Shown piece by piece: positions 1 through 8,047 of a stretch of DNA of 64,000 bases; the first letter of the stretch is position 1, and every line of letters begins with the position of its first letter. The position numbers and the translations under genes were made by a program. The DNA is from JANMCE01 sp963791625. Lineage in GTDB: Bacteria; Actinomycetota; Acidimicrobiia; Acidimicrobiales; Ilumatobacteraceae. The stretch is taken from NCBI GenBank assembly GCA_963791625.1, contig CAWBTA010000006.1, positions 2,046,001 through 2,110,000 of the forward strand, given 5' to 3'. The notes under the pieces are model-generated. The model was not told the origin of the DNA. It worked only from the letters and a program-made list of their open reading frames with translations, and did not search any database.

Positions 1-84
1 GCCCTCGACGACAAGGGTGATGTGGTCGGCGCCAAGTTCTACCTGTCGCAGGTCAAGGGCGGAAAGTACACGCTCGTCGCCTAA
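1..84 (+). CDS. C-terminal end of a branched-chain amino acid ABC transporter substrate-binding protein (partial)
   Basis: Only the last 27 codons are inside the window, ending with TAA at 82-84. The tail reads ...VGAKFYLSQVKGGKYTLVA, like the end of LivK-type periplasmic-binding proteins (Peripla_BP_6). It lies 54 nt before livH and in the same orientation, so it is almost certainly the binding-protein gene of the liv operon that follows. Function rests on position and the short tail only. Confidence 0.6.
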   Translation, partial: ALDDKGDVVGAKFYLSQVKGGKYTLVA

Positions 85-138
85 GTCGGGCCACGAACAA
101 CCGACACCTGCATACGCCGTGAACACGCTGAACCGCTG

Positions 139-1056
139 ATGGCCCAATTCGTCCAACTGGTCGTCAACGGTCTGACACTGGGGAGTCTCTACGCGCTCAT
201 CGCGCTGGGGTACTCCCTGGTGTACGGCGTGCTCAAGCTGTTGAACTTCGCCCACGGCGAGGTCTACATGATCGGATCCTTCATCGGATATGGCGTGTTG
301 CAGGTGCTCGGCGGCTCGGCCAACCCGTCGGTGCCGATCGGGATTCTGCTGCCCCTGCTCATGCTGGTTGCCGCACTCGGCGCTGGCCTGGTGGGCGTCG
401 GCATCGAACGGTTCGCGTATCGCCCGCTGCGACAGTCGCCCCGCATTGCGCCACTCGTGTCGGCCCTGGGGACGTCGTTCTTCTTGCAGGCCACCATGCT
501 GCTGGTGGTCGGTGCGCGTATCGTGCGATACGAGAGCGAAAAGCTCATCGACGTCAGCAGCGGCGTTCACGCCGGTGTCCTCAACATCAGCGTCATGCGC
601 ATGTTGGTGATCGGCGTCAGCGCGGTCGTGATGATCGGGCTCAACATTTTCATGAAACGCAGCAAGCTCGGCAAGGCGATGCGGGCAACGTCATATGACC
701 CCGAAGCCGCTCAGATGATGGGCATGGACGTCAACCGGGTGGTGATGGTGACGTTCTTTCTCGGTTCCGCGCTCGCCGGGGTGGCCGGGGTGATGAGCGG
801 CCTTGTCTACAACCGGGTGTTCCACACCATGGGCTTCGTGGCCGGACTCAAGGGTTTCACCGCATCGGTCGTTGGCGGCATCGGATCAATCCAGGGGGCC
901 ATGGCCGGAGGCCTGATCATCGGGTTCGCCGAGAGCTTCGCCCAGGGCTACGTCTCCACCACGTTCTATGACGTGGTCGTGTTCGTCGTGCTCATCGGCT
1001 TCCTGCTGACCCGACCACGCGGTCTGTTCGGCGTTCCGGAGTTGAAGAAGGTCTGA
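139..1056 (+). CDS. livH: Branched-chain amino acid ABC transporter permease LivH
   Basis: This 305-residue polytopic membrane protein has the LivH start pattern: NGLTLGSLYALIALGYSLVY followed by LLNFAHGEVYMIG, the hallmark 'NFAHG' segment. Near the C-terminus it has the conserved GGIGSIQGAMAGG loop and ends with RPRGLFG. LivH pairs with LivM to form the membrane pore of the high-affinity branched-chain (or related) amino acid importer. Its stop overlaps the start of livM in an ATGA arrangement (1056), so the two are translationally coupled. No strong Shine-Dalgarno sequence is visible upstream; the start is the first in-frame ATG giving the full family N-terminus. Confidence 0.93.
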   Translation: MAQFVQLVVNGLTLGSLYALIALGYSLVYGVLKLLNFAHGEVYMIGSFIGYGVLQVLGGSANPSVPIGILLPLLMLVAALGAGLVGVGIERFAYRPLRQSPRIAPLVSALGTSFFLQATMLLVVGARIVRYESEKLIDVSSGVHAGVLNISVMRMLVIGVSAVVMIGLNIFMKRSKLGKAMRATSYDPEAAQMMGMDVNRVVMVTFFLGSALAGVAGVMSGLVYNRVFHTMGFVAGLKGFTASVVGGIGSIQGAMAGGLIIGFAESFAQGYVSTTFYDVVVFVVLIGFLLTRPRGLFGVPELKKV

Positions 1057-2516
1057 TGACCGACGAGGACGCCCCCCAGACCGGCACCCGCTCCATCGGG
1101 AAGGACCAGTGGGTCGAGCAGGCCGCCGAGCGCATCGACAACCGACCCGTCGCCAAGATGCGTCGGCGGCTGGTGCACACCCCAGTGCAGTGGCGCGTGC
1201 TCGGCATCGGGGCGCTGGCGCTGCTGTTCGCCCTCGTTTCGCCGACCGACTACACCACTCGCGTTGCCTTCACCGTTGCCCTCTACACGTTGCTCGCCAC
1301 CGGTTTGAATGTGGTGGTCGGCTGGTCCGGTCTGCTCGATCTCGGTTACGTCGCCTTCTTCGGCTTCGGCGCATATGCCTACGCATTGCTGTCGTCGGAG
1401 AAGTTCGGCCTGCATTGGCCCACGCTCGTGTCGGTGCCGGTCGTTGTGCTCGGTACCGCAGCGCTCGGCTTCGTGCTCGGGTTGCCCTCTCGTCGCTTGA
1501 GTGGCGACTACCTCGCCATCGTCACCCTGTTCTTCGGACAGATTTTCGTGAGCATCGTGAACAACGGTGACCGCCTGCAGCTCAGCCTGAACGGTCGCAA
1601 CGTGCCGAACAAACCCTTCAATCTCACGGGCGGCCCGAATGGCGTAACGGGAATCGACCCACTGTCGTTGTTCGGCAAGAAGGTCCACACCATCACCGGC
1701 TACTACGTGGTCACCGTCATCGTGGCCGTGGTCGTGATGCTGCTGCTCTACCGGCTGCGCAACGCGCGATCAGGTCTCGCCCTTCGGGCCATGCGGGAGG
1801 ATCCTCTGGCTGCCGAGATTCTGTCGGTACCCGTACGTCGCCTGCGCCTGGTGGCGTTCGCCGTCGGTGCAGGCATTGCCGCGCTGGCAGGCACCCTGTT
1901 CGCATCGGTGCAGCTCTCCGTGTTCGGCAGCAACTTCGATCTCCCCTTTCTGGTGCTCATGTACGCGGCAGCCATTCTCGGCGGGCTCGGCAACATCGGC
2001 GGCGGCTTTATCGGCGCACTCATCGTGGCCGTCCTGCCCGAGATGCTTCGCACACCGTCCACGGGACGGGCACTGGTCTACGGCGCGCTGGTCGTGTTCG
2101 TGGCGCTCCGGCTTCGCCCGTGGGGACGCCTCGCCCAGTACGTCGGTGCGCTCATCGCAACGGGTGTGCTGGTCCGCCTCGGTCTCGCCGCGTTCGGCAC
2201 CTCGATTCGACCGCGGGCGACCGGATTCGCAGGCGTCACGGGCGCGCTCGTGCCCCACCTCACCAAGAGCGTGTCGTTCGGCAACGTGGCCTTTCTCACC
2301 CTCATTGCCGGTGGACTGGGCCTCACCCTTCTGCAACCGAAATGGAGAGCCGTCGCCGCTGGCTTCGTGAGTTACATCGGGATGCTGGCGTGGGAGAACC
2401 GGCTGGCCGAACAGGGTTCCATCACCCGTCAATTGCTGGTGGGGGCTGCGCTCGTTGCGATCATGGCCAGTCGCCCGCAGGGGTTCTTCGGCATCAAACG
2501 GGTCGAGGTTCTGTAA
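1056..2516 (+). CDS. livM: Branched-chain amino acid ABC transporter permease LivM, extended C-terminus
   Basis: The 486-residue permease has a cytoplasmic N-terminal stretch of about 45 residues, then the LivM core with VGWSGLLDLGYVAFFGFGAY and a GGLGNIGGGFIGALI loop around residues 308-322. Usual LivM proteins end soon after this with an RPqGL/FG motif. Here an RPWG sequence appears near residue 352, and about 110 further hydrophobic residues follow before a second, canonical end, SRPQGFFGIKRVEVL. This adds apparent extra membrane helices. Start and stop overlap livH and livG (ATGA at 1056, TAATG at 2514-2518). Family assignment is secure; the role of the extension is unknown. Confidence 0.92.
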   Translation: MTDEDAPQTGTRSIGKDQWVEQAAERIDNRPVAKMRRRLVHTPVQWRVLGIGALALLFALVSPTDYTTRVAFTVALYTLLATGLNVVVGWSGLLDLGYVAFFGFGAYAYALLSSEKFGLHWPTLVSVPVVVLGTAALGFVLGLPSRRLSGDYLAIVTLFFGQIFVSIVNNGDRLQLSLNGRNVPNKPFNLTGGPNGVTGIDPLSLFGKKVHTITGYYVVTVIVAVVVMLLLYRLRNARSGLALRAMREDPLAAEILSVPVRRLRLVAFAVGAGIAALAGTLFASVQLSVFGSNFDLPFLVLMYAAAILGGLGNIGGGFIGALIVAVLPEMLRTPSTGRALVYGALVVFVALRLRPWGRLAQYVGALIATGVLVRLGLAAFGTSIRPRATGFAGVTGALVPHLTKSVSFGNVAFLTLIAGGLGLTLLQPKWRAVAAGFVSYIGMLAWENRLAEQGSITRQLLVGAALVAIMASRPQGFFGIKRVEVL

Positions 2517-3298
2517 TGGGCCTGCTCGATCTCACCGAGGTGTCGCTCAGCTTCGGGGGCTTGAAGGTCATGCAGGTGCTCGATCTCACCGTCAACGAGG
2601 GTGAGATCGTGGCCGTCATCGGACCGAACGGGGCAGGCAAGACCACCCTCTTCAATCTCATCACCGGCGTGTACAAACCCGACCAGGGCGACATCTGTTT
2701 CGACGGCACGAGCATCGTAGGCATCGACCCCAACCGCAGGAACGATCTCGGTATCGCCCGCACCTTTCAGAACCTTCGTCTGTTCCTCAACATGACCGTC
2801 AAAGAAAACGTGTTGGCCACCATGTATGGCCGCAACACGTCAGGCATCGTTGCCGGTGCACTCGGGCTGCCCAAGGCACGCCGAGAAGAAAAGGCCATGC
2901 ACGCCCACGCCGAAGAACTGCTCGCCTTCTTCGGCACAAGACTTCAGGGTTATCGCTGGGACCAACCCGCCTACTCGCTGTCATACGCGAACCGTCGCCG
3001 ACTGGAAATCGCTCGCGCCCTGGCGACCCGACCCCGACTCTTGCTGCTCGACGAACCCGCCGCGGGTATGAACCCCACCGAGACCCATGAGATAACCGAG
3101 CTGATCGGGCGGCTACGCACCGAACTTGGGCTCACCGTGCTCATCATCGAACATGACATGCACGTCGTGGAGGGCGTAAGCGATCGAGTCGTGGCACTCG
3201 ACTATGGCACCAAGATCGCCGAAGGCAGCTTCGATTATGTCGCCACCGACCCGGGCGTGATCGAGGCGTATCTCGGCAAAGGTTCCGCCACAAAGTGA
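2516..3298 (+). CDS. livG: Branched-chain amino acid ABC transporter ATP-binding protein LivG
   Basis: A 260-residue ABC ATPase beginning MGLLDLTEVSLSFGG. It carries Walker A GPNGAGKTT (about residue 38), the LivG-typical GIARTFQNLRLF Q-loop segment, a signature region SLSYANRRRLEIARAL, Walker B LLLLDEPAAGMNP and the switch histidine in IIEHDMHVV. The signature has YAN where LivG proteins usually have YGxQ. The ATG at 2516 overlaps the livM stop (TAATG), which fixes the start; an open frame extends upstream inside livM but is not used. With LivF it should energise the LivHM pore. Confidence 0.92.
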   Translation: MGLLDLTEVSLSFGGLKVMQVLDLTVNEGEIVAVIGPNGAGKTTLFNLITGVYKPDQGDICFDGTSIVGIDPNRRNDLGIARTFQNLRLFLNMTVKENVLATMYGRNTSGIVAGALGLPKARREEKAMHAHAEELLAFFGTRLQGYRWDQPAYSLSYANRRRLEIARALATRPRLLLLDEPAAGMNPTETHEITELIGRLRTELGLTVLIIEHDMHVVEGVSDRVVALDYGTKIAEGSFDYVATDPGVIEAYLGKGSATK

Positions 3299-4008
3299 CC
3301 ACCGAACCCATCCTTCGTCTCGCCGGTATCAACACGTACTACGGCCCGATCCACATCCTGCAGGACGTCAACCTCGAAGTCGGCGCCGGTGAGTTGGTGT
3401 GTCTGCTGGGCGGCAACGCATGCGGGAAATCCACCACGCTGAAGACCATCATCGGCCTCGTCTCACCTACCACCGGTTCGGTGACCTTTGACGGTACCGA
3501 CGTCACCAAACACGGCACACCCAAACGAATCGAAGCGGGCATGGCCGTCGTTCCCGAGAACCGCCGGGTCTTCGCGCCGATGACCGTGGTCGAGAACCTG
3601 GAGATGGGCGCCTACATTCGCAACGACGATCTCACCGAAGACTTCGCCCGTGTGTATGACCTTTTCCCGCTGTTGTTCGAGCGTCGTGAGCAGTTGGCCG
3701 GCACGCTGTCGGGTGGCGAGCAGCAGATGCTGGCGATGGGCCGAGCGCTCATGAGTCGCCCGAAGTTGATCCTGATGGACGAACCGTCGATGGGTCTCGC
3801 TCCGGTCCTGGTCGAGCGCAGCTTCGAGATCATTCAGCAGGTCAACCAAGCAGGCGTCGCGATGCTGGTGGTCGAGCAGAACGCCAATCAGGCGCTGTCC
3901 ATCGCGTCACGCGGCTACGTGCTTCAAACCGGCCGCGTCGTGCTGTCGGGCGCCGCAGCCGATCTGGCCAACGACGAGGAACTTCGCCGCGCCTACCTTG
4001 GCCGCTGA
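3295..4008 (+). CDS. livF: Branched-chain amino acid ABC transporter ATP-binding protein LivF
   Basis: A 237-residue ABC ATPase starting at a GTG that overlaps the livG stop (GTGA at 3295-3298). It has the LivF N-terminal pattern LAGINTYYGPIHILQDV, signature LSGGEQQMLAMGRAL, Walker B LILMDEPSMGLAP and the LivF ending ...EELRRAYLGR. The Walker A reads GGNACGKST instead of the usual GRNGAGKT. The essential GK-S/T is retained, so the change is probably tolerated. It is the last gene of the operon; six bases separate it from the convergent dehydratase gene. Confidence 0.93.
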   Translation: MTTEPILRLAGINTYYGPIHILQDVNLEVGAGELVCLLGGNACGKSTTLKTIIGLVSPTTGSVTFDGTDVTKHGTPKRIEAGMAVVPENRRVFAPMTVVENLEMGAYIRNDDLTEDFARVYDLFPLLFERREQLAGTLSGGEQQMLAMGRALMSRPKLILMDEPSMGLAPVLVERSFEIIQQVNQAGVAMLVVEQNANQALSIASRGYVLQTGRVVLSGAAADLANDEELRRAYLGR

Positions 4009-4014
4009 CCCGTC

Positions 4015-4965
4015 TCAGTCGGGGGTGCTGCCGTTGAGGATGGTGGCGAGACGGGCCGGGTCGATGTTGCCGCCGGACACGATGCACACGATGCGCCCCG
4101 TGCCGGCACCCCCGGTGAGCGCCGAGGCCAGGGCAAGCGCACCGGCACCTTCGGCCACGACGCGGGCGCGAGATGACAACAGACGCACGGCCGCGGCCGT
4201 GTCATCGAGCGAAGGAGCAAAGGTGCCGTCCACGAGGTGGCGACCGATCTCCCACATGGCGGGCAGCAGCGACTTGCTGCCCGAACCGTCCACAAACGAA
4301 GGTGCGTAGTCGACCGGGGTGGGCACGCCCGCCGCAAACGAGGCATGCATCGGTGCCCCCGAGGCCGGCTCGCAGGAGTAGATGCGGGTGCGCTGGCTGC
4401 GGGCGCGAAAAGCGCTGGCGATCCCGCAGGTGAGTCCGCCTCCACCCCACGGCACGATCACGGCGTCGATGTCGTCGAGATCCTCCATCAGCTCGAGGCC
4501 GATGGTGCCGTTGCCGGCCATCACCGCATCATCCTGCACAGGGTGCACGAAGTAGCCCTCCACGCCTGGGTACGAACCCTCCACCATGGCCTGCCACCAG
4601 CGGTCGAGGTCAACCTTGATGACCGTGCCGCCCAATCGTTCGATGGCATCGAGCTTGGCCTGCGGGGCATGGCCCGGAACGACGATGGTGGCCGGAATGC
4701 CCAACTCGCGCGCCATCCACGCCACGCCTTGCGCCATGTTGCCGGCGCTGGTCGTGAACACGCCGCGGTCCAGCGCCCCTTCGGGCGCGCTGAGCATCGC
4801 GTTGGCCGCACCGCGGATCTTGAAGGCACCGATCGGCTGCAGACATTCGAGCTTCAACCAGATCTCGGCGGGCGACTCGGGGGCATGCAGTCGCACGAGC
4901 GGTGTTCGGATCGCAACGTCCTTGATCCGTTCGCGGGCCGCCTCGATCTCTTCAATCGCGATCAC
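4015..4965 (-). CDS. Serine/threonine dehydratase-like PLP enzyme (fold type II)
   Basis: This 316-residue PLP-dependent lyase has the fold-type-II signature around the Schiff-base lysine, GAFKIRGAANAM, the phosphate-contact loop SAGNMAQG and a glycine loop WGGGGLTCG. Such enzymes deaminate serine or threonine or eliminate water from hydroxy-amino acids. I chose the GTG at 4965, which overlaps the stop of the preceding cyclodeaminase gene (GTGA) and has GGAGG 7 nt upstream (4977-4973). It is the third gene of a minus-strand operon after an aldo/keto reductase and an ornithine-cyclodeaminase homologue. That pairing is reminiscent of EutB/EutC of hydroxyectoine use but is also common elsewhere, so the substrate is open. 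Confidence 0.82.
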   Translation of the reverse strand: MIAIEEIEAARERIKDVAIRTPLVRLHAPESPAEIWLKLECLQPIGAFKIRGAANAMLSAPEGALDRGVFTTSAGNMAQGVAWMARELGIPATIVVPGHAPQAKLDAIERLGGTVIKVDLDRWWQAMVEGSYPGVEGYFVHPVQDDAVMAGNGTIGLELMEDLDDIDAVIVPWGGGGLTCGIASAFRARSQRTRIYSCEPASGAPMHASFAAGVPTPVDYAPSFVDGSGSKSLLPAMWEIGRHLVDGTFAPSLDDTAAAVRLLSSRARVVAEGAGALALASALTGGAGTGRIVCIVSGGNIDPARLATILNGSTPD

Positions 4966-5927
4966 CACGCCACCTCCGTTCCGATGCCGCGCTCTCTCGC
5001 TCGGAGTACGCACAGCTCGGCGGCAGCAAGATCTTCTACCGCGATGCCGAGCGACTTGAACAGCGTGATCTCGTCGGCCGAAGTTCGGCCCGGATGCGCG
5101 CCCGTCAACAGTTCGCCGATCTCGGCCCGAATGTGATCCGGGCCGATGCCCGCTTCCCGCACCGCGTCGAGATAGTCGCCCGATTCGTTGACGGTTGACT
5201 CACGTCGGTCGACGAAAAGGGAGGCCGCAGCCATGGCGGCGCCATCAAACTCGCGAGCGTGCGCAACCGAGGAGCCCACCGCGTTGTAGTGCGTGCCGGC
5301 CCGCAACATGTCTTTGCTGATGATGGGCTCCTTGGACGATGTTGTCGTACACACGACGTCGGCCCCGTCGAGGGCCTCCTGCAGCGTGTTGGCGACACGG
5401 CAGCCCGTGGCGGCGGCGAGCGATTCGGCATGCGCGCGATTGCGGCTCCAGATGACAATGTCGGCCCCTTCGACCGCCGTTTGCATGGCGGCAACGTGCG
5501 AGCGCCCCTGCACCCCCGACCCGATGATGGCGACTCGACGGGCGTCGGGTCGGGCCAGCAGGCGCGTCGCAACCGCCGAAACCGCGGCCGTGCGTATCTC
5601 GGTGATGGCGCTGGCATTCAACATCGCCCGCAACTCGCCGGTGACGCCGTCATGCAACAGCACACCGCCCTGATGCGAGTCGAGGCCGCGCTCGTGATTG
5701 GCGGGTGCGATGACCACTTCCTTCAAGGAGAACACGGGGTCGGCACCGGCGCGGTAGGCGGGCATGAAACCCATGAACGTAGTGGCGGGTGGGCGAACCA
5801 CGAACCGCAACGGGTTGAACAATTCGCCACGCGCCAGGTCGGCCAACACACTCGCCATAGCTGCCATGCACGACGGCATATCGAGCACCTCGCGCACATC
5901 GCGATCGGACAGGATCAGTACGGTCAT
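4962..5927 (-). CDS. Ornithine cyclodeaminase / mu-crystallin family protein
   Basis: The 321-residue protein begins MTVLILSDRDVREVLDM and carries the NAD(P)-binding glycine motif VAIIGSGVQGRSHVAAM near the middle, with TEIRTAAVSAVAT just before it and EITLFKSLGIAVEDLAAA at the C-terminus, all typical of the family. Members include ornithine cyclodeaminase, alanine dehydrogenase and pyrroline-2-carboxylate reductase. The ATG at 5927 overlaps the stop of the aldo/keto reductase (ATGA), and its own stop overlaps the dehydratase start. An open frame upstream to 6233 lies inside the reductase gene and is not coding. A role beside a PLP dehydratase suggests imino-acid or hydroxy-amino-acid metabolism. 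Confidence 0.85.
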   Translation of the reverse strand: MTVLILSDRDVREVLDMPSCMAAMASVLADLARGELFNPLRFVVRPPATTFMGFMPAYRAGADPVFSLKEVVIAPANHERGLDSHQGGVLLHDGVTGELRAMLNASAITEIRTAAVSAVATRLLARPDARRVAIIGSGVQGRSHVAAMQTAVEGADIVIWSRNRAHAESLAAATGCRVANTLQEALDGADVVCTTTSSKEPIISKDMLRAGTHYNAVGSSVAHAREFDGAAMAAASLFVDRRESTVNESGDYLDAVREAGIGPDHIRAEIGELLTGAHPGRTSADEITLFKSLGIAVEDLAAAELCVLRARERGIGTEVAW

Positions 5928-6898
5928 GAGAACAACTCCGATAGATACGCAATTACGTCGGGTGAAAGCGTCAGGCGTACTGCCTGGAGCGCGGGGGTCA
6001 TCTGCTCCACCCGGTTCGGGCCGATCACAATGGCGGTGATACCGGGCTGCGAAAGTAGCCACGCAAGAGACATCGCCGCCATCGACGTTCGGTGTTCCGC
6101 GGCCAGGCGTTCCAACGCCTCCAGCGCGTCGAACACGCTCTCGGCCAGGTAGGGGGCATAGGGCTCGGGTCGCAGCGTCATGCGCGAGCCAGCTGGTGCA
6201 GTTGCGCCACGCCGATACTTTCCCGTGAGCCAACCTCCCGCCAGTGGACTGAACGGCGAGTAACCCAGTTGCTGCTCCTCACACAGAGGAACCACGTCGT
6301 GAGCGTCTTTGCGTTCGAGCAATGAGAACGAATTCTGCACCCACGAATAACGCACCACACCAAGTTGCGTCGAGATGTCCAACGACCGTTGCAGCTGATC
6401 GGCCGAGAAGTTGGACGCGCCGACAGCACCGACCTTCCCCGCCCGAACGATCTCGTCGAAACCCGCCATGGTCTCCGCGATCGCAACCGCGGGGTCAAAC
6501 TCGTGCGCCAGGTACAGGGCCACTCGATCGACGCCGAGGCGGCCAAGGCTGGTGTCGATCTGGCGCACCATTCGATCTCTCGACAGCCCGCTGTCAGCCC
6601 CCTGCGCCATGGGGTTGTAGGTCTTGGTGGTCAACGTGATGCGATCACGAACCGACGCATCCTTGTGAGCCAACCACTCGCCGATGAACGTTTCACTGTT
6701 GCCGCCGCCGTACGCATCGGCCGTGTCAAATGTGGTGAGACCGGCCTCCCACGCCGCATCCATCAACGCGAACGCATCCTCCTTCGACGAGCCCCTACCG
6801 AAGAAGGCCGGCGACGAACCAATGCCACCGAAGTTGCCGCAGCCGAGAATCAGCCGGGATACCCCCACACCTGTGGTTCCCAGCGGCCGATGCTCCAT
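5924..6898 (-). CDS. Aldo/keto reductase
   Basis: The 324-residue protein is a TIM-barrel NADPH-dependent reductase. The catalytic tetrad can be placed as Asp and Tyr in TFDTADAYGGGNSE, Lys in ITLTTKTYN and His in VALYLAHEFDP. The C-terminal cofactor segment ITAIVIGPNRVEQM is present. It is the first gene of the three-gene minus operon and is leaderless by appearance, with TAGTAT 6 nt before the ATG. It is divergent from the VOC-cupin gene with 66 nt between the starts. Substrate is unknown. Confidence 0.88.
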   Translation of the reverse strand: MEHRPLGTTGVGVSRLILGCGNFGGIGSSPAFFGRGSSKEDAFALMDAAWEAGLTTFDTADAYGGGNSETFIGEWLAHKDASVRDRITLTTKTYNPMAQGADSGLSRDRMVRQIDTSLGRLGVDRVALYLAHEFDPAVAIAETMAGFDEIVRAGKVGAVGASNFSADQLQRSLDISTQLGVVRYSWVQNSFSLLERKDAHDVVPLCEEQQLGYSPFSPLAGGWLTGKYRRGATAPAGSRMTLRPEPYAPYLAESVFDALEALERLAAEHRTSMAAMSLAWLLSQPGITAIVIGPNRVEQMTPALQAVRLTLSPDVIAYLSELFS

Positions 6899-6910
6899 CG
6901 GTTCATACTA
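6899..6910 (-). promoter_or_regulatory. Leaderless -10 box for the aldo/keto reductase operon
   Basis: TAGTAT (6910-6905) is separated by 6 nt from the ATG at 6898. This is the TANNNT spacing of leaderless actinobacterial transcripts. No -35 box is evident. Confidence 0.5.
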
Positions 6911-6951
6911 CGGACCCTGGGGTCAGCAGGCTGCTCCCGATTGACCATCGC

Positions 6952-6964
6952 TAACCTGGTGTCA
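6952..6964 (+). promoter_or_regulatory. Leaderless -10 box for the VOC-cupin/kynureninase operon
   Basis: TAACCT at 6952-6957 is followed by 7 nt and the ATG at 6965. It supports that ATG as the start. Confidence 0.5.
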
Positions 6965-8047
6965 ATGACGCAAACCGCTCCCACCGAATTGTCCACCGTT
7001 CGGGCGGCCGAAGTCATGATTGCCTGCCGCGACATCGCCGCCGCCCTCGGGTTCTACGTTGAGCGCCTCGGTTTTCGCGTTGCCTCCATCTTTCCTGCCG
7101 ACGCTCCGACGGTTGCCGTGTTACGTGGCTACGGGATGCAACTTCGTCTCGATCCTGCGGCGACATCGTCGGGTTGGTTGCGCCTTCACTGTGATGACCC
7201 CGACGTGCTCGGACCAGATCGTCGCCTCGTGGCGCCGGATGGCACCATCGTCGAGATCGTGCCAGCGAATCCGCCCATGGTGCTGCCGCCGGTGCAGCAG
7301 TCGTTCGTGCTGGAGCGAGCCTCCGATGAGGCCAGTTGGTCCGTCGGCCGTGCCGGTATGCGCTACCGGGATCTGATCCCCGGTCGCCAGGGAGGTCGGT
7401 TCATTGCGTCGCATATCCACATCCCCGACGCCGGCCCTGTGCCCGACTACGTGCACTTCCACGACGTTCGCTTCCAGATGATCTTTTGCTACCGGGGTTG
7501 GACGCGACTGGTCTACGAGGATCAGGGGGAGCCGTTCATCCTCAATGCCGGTGACTGCGTGCTCCAGCCGCCTCACATCCGCCATCGCGTGTTGGAGGCA
7601 TCGGCGAACTTAGAGGTCATCGAGCTCGGCTGCCCGGCACTGCATGAGACCCACGCCGACCCCGACATGTCGCTGCCCACCGCAACGCTCAACCCGAGCC
7701 GCCTGTTCGGCGGGCAACGCTTCGTACGCCATCAAGCCGCCCATGCCTTGTGGGAGCCCTACGTGCACGGATTCGAGCGACGTCGCTTCGGGATTCGCGA
7801 GGCAACATCGGGGTTGGCCGAAGCCAGTGTGCTTCGGCCATCGGCAGCCTCGCTCAAACCGCGGTCGCACGACGGCGAGTTCTTCTTCCACTTCGTACTC
7901 CAAGGTTCCGTCAGTTTGGAACGAGGTGGCCATGCACCGAATGACCTGCACGCCGGGGACAGCTACGTCATGCCGGCCGGGGACACGTTCGCACTCGGGC
8001 ATCATTCCGCCGATCTCGAAATTCTCGAAGTGACGTTGCCCGGATGA
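6965..8047 (+). CDS. VOC-cupin-cupin fusion protein coupled to kynureninase
   Basis: This 360-residue protein starts at the ATG at 6965. Residues about 10-105 look like a glyoxalase/bleomycin-resistance (VOC) module (VMIACRDIAAALGFYVERLG ... APDGTIVEIV). Residues about 160-240 form a cupin with an HFHDVRFQMIF metal-type motif and GDCVLQPPHIRHRV. Residues about 300-358 form a second cupin (GEFFFHFVLQGSVSLERGG ... AGDSYVMPAGD), which lacks a clear two-histidine first motif. Its stop overlaps the kynureninase start (ATGA at 8044), so it probably acts in tryptophan/kynurenine breakdown. I cannot name the reaction; a cupin dioxygenase or isomerase role is inference. Confidence 0.8.
   Translation: MTQTAPTELSTVRAAEVMIACRDIAAALGFYVERLGFRVASIFPADAPTVAVLRGYGMQLRLDPAATSSGWLRLHCDDPDVLGPDRRLVAPDGTIVEIVPANPPMVLPPVQQSFVLERASDEASWSVGRAGMRYRDLIPGRQGGRFIASHIHIPDAGPVPDYVHFHDVRFQMIFCYRGWTRLVYEDQGEPFILNAGDCVLQPPHIRHRVLEASANLEVIELGCPALHETHADPDMSLPTATLNPSRLFGGQRFVRHQAAHALWEPYVHGFERRRFGIREATSGLAEASVLRPSAASLKPRSHDGEFFFHFVLQGSVSLERGGHAPNDLHAGDSYVMPAGDTFALGHHSADLEILEVTLPG

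Noticed and set aside
1770..2432. A 220-codon minus-strand frame opposite livM
   Set aside because: Antisense shadow of livM with no start context or motif.
4962..6233. A longer 423-residue start for the cyclodeaminase-like gene
   Set aside because: The extra N-terminus lies inside the aldo/keto reductase gene, and the ATG at 5927 forms an ATGA overlap.
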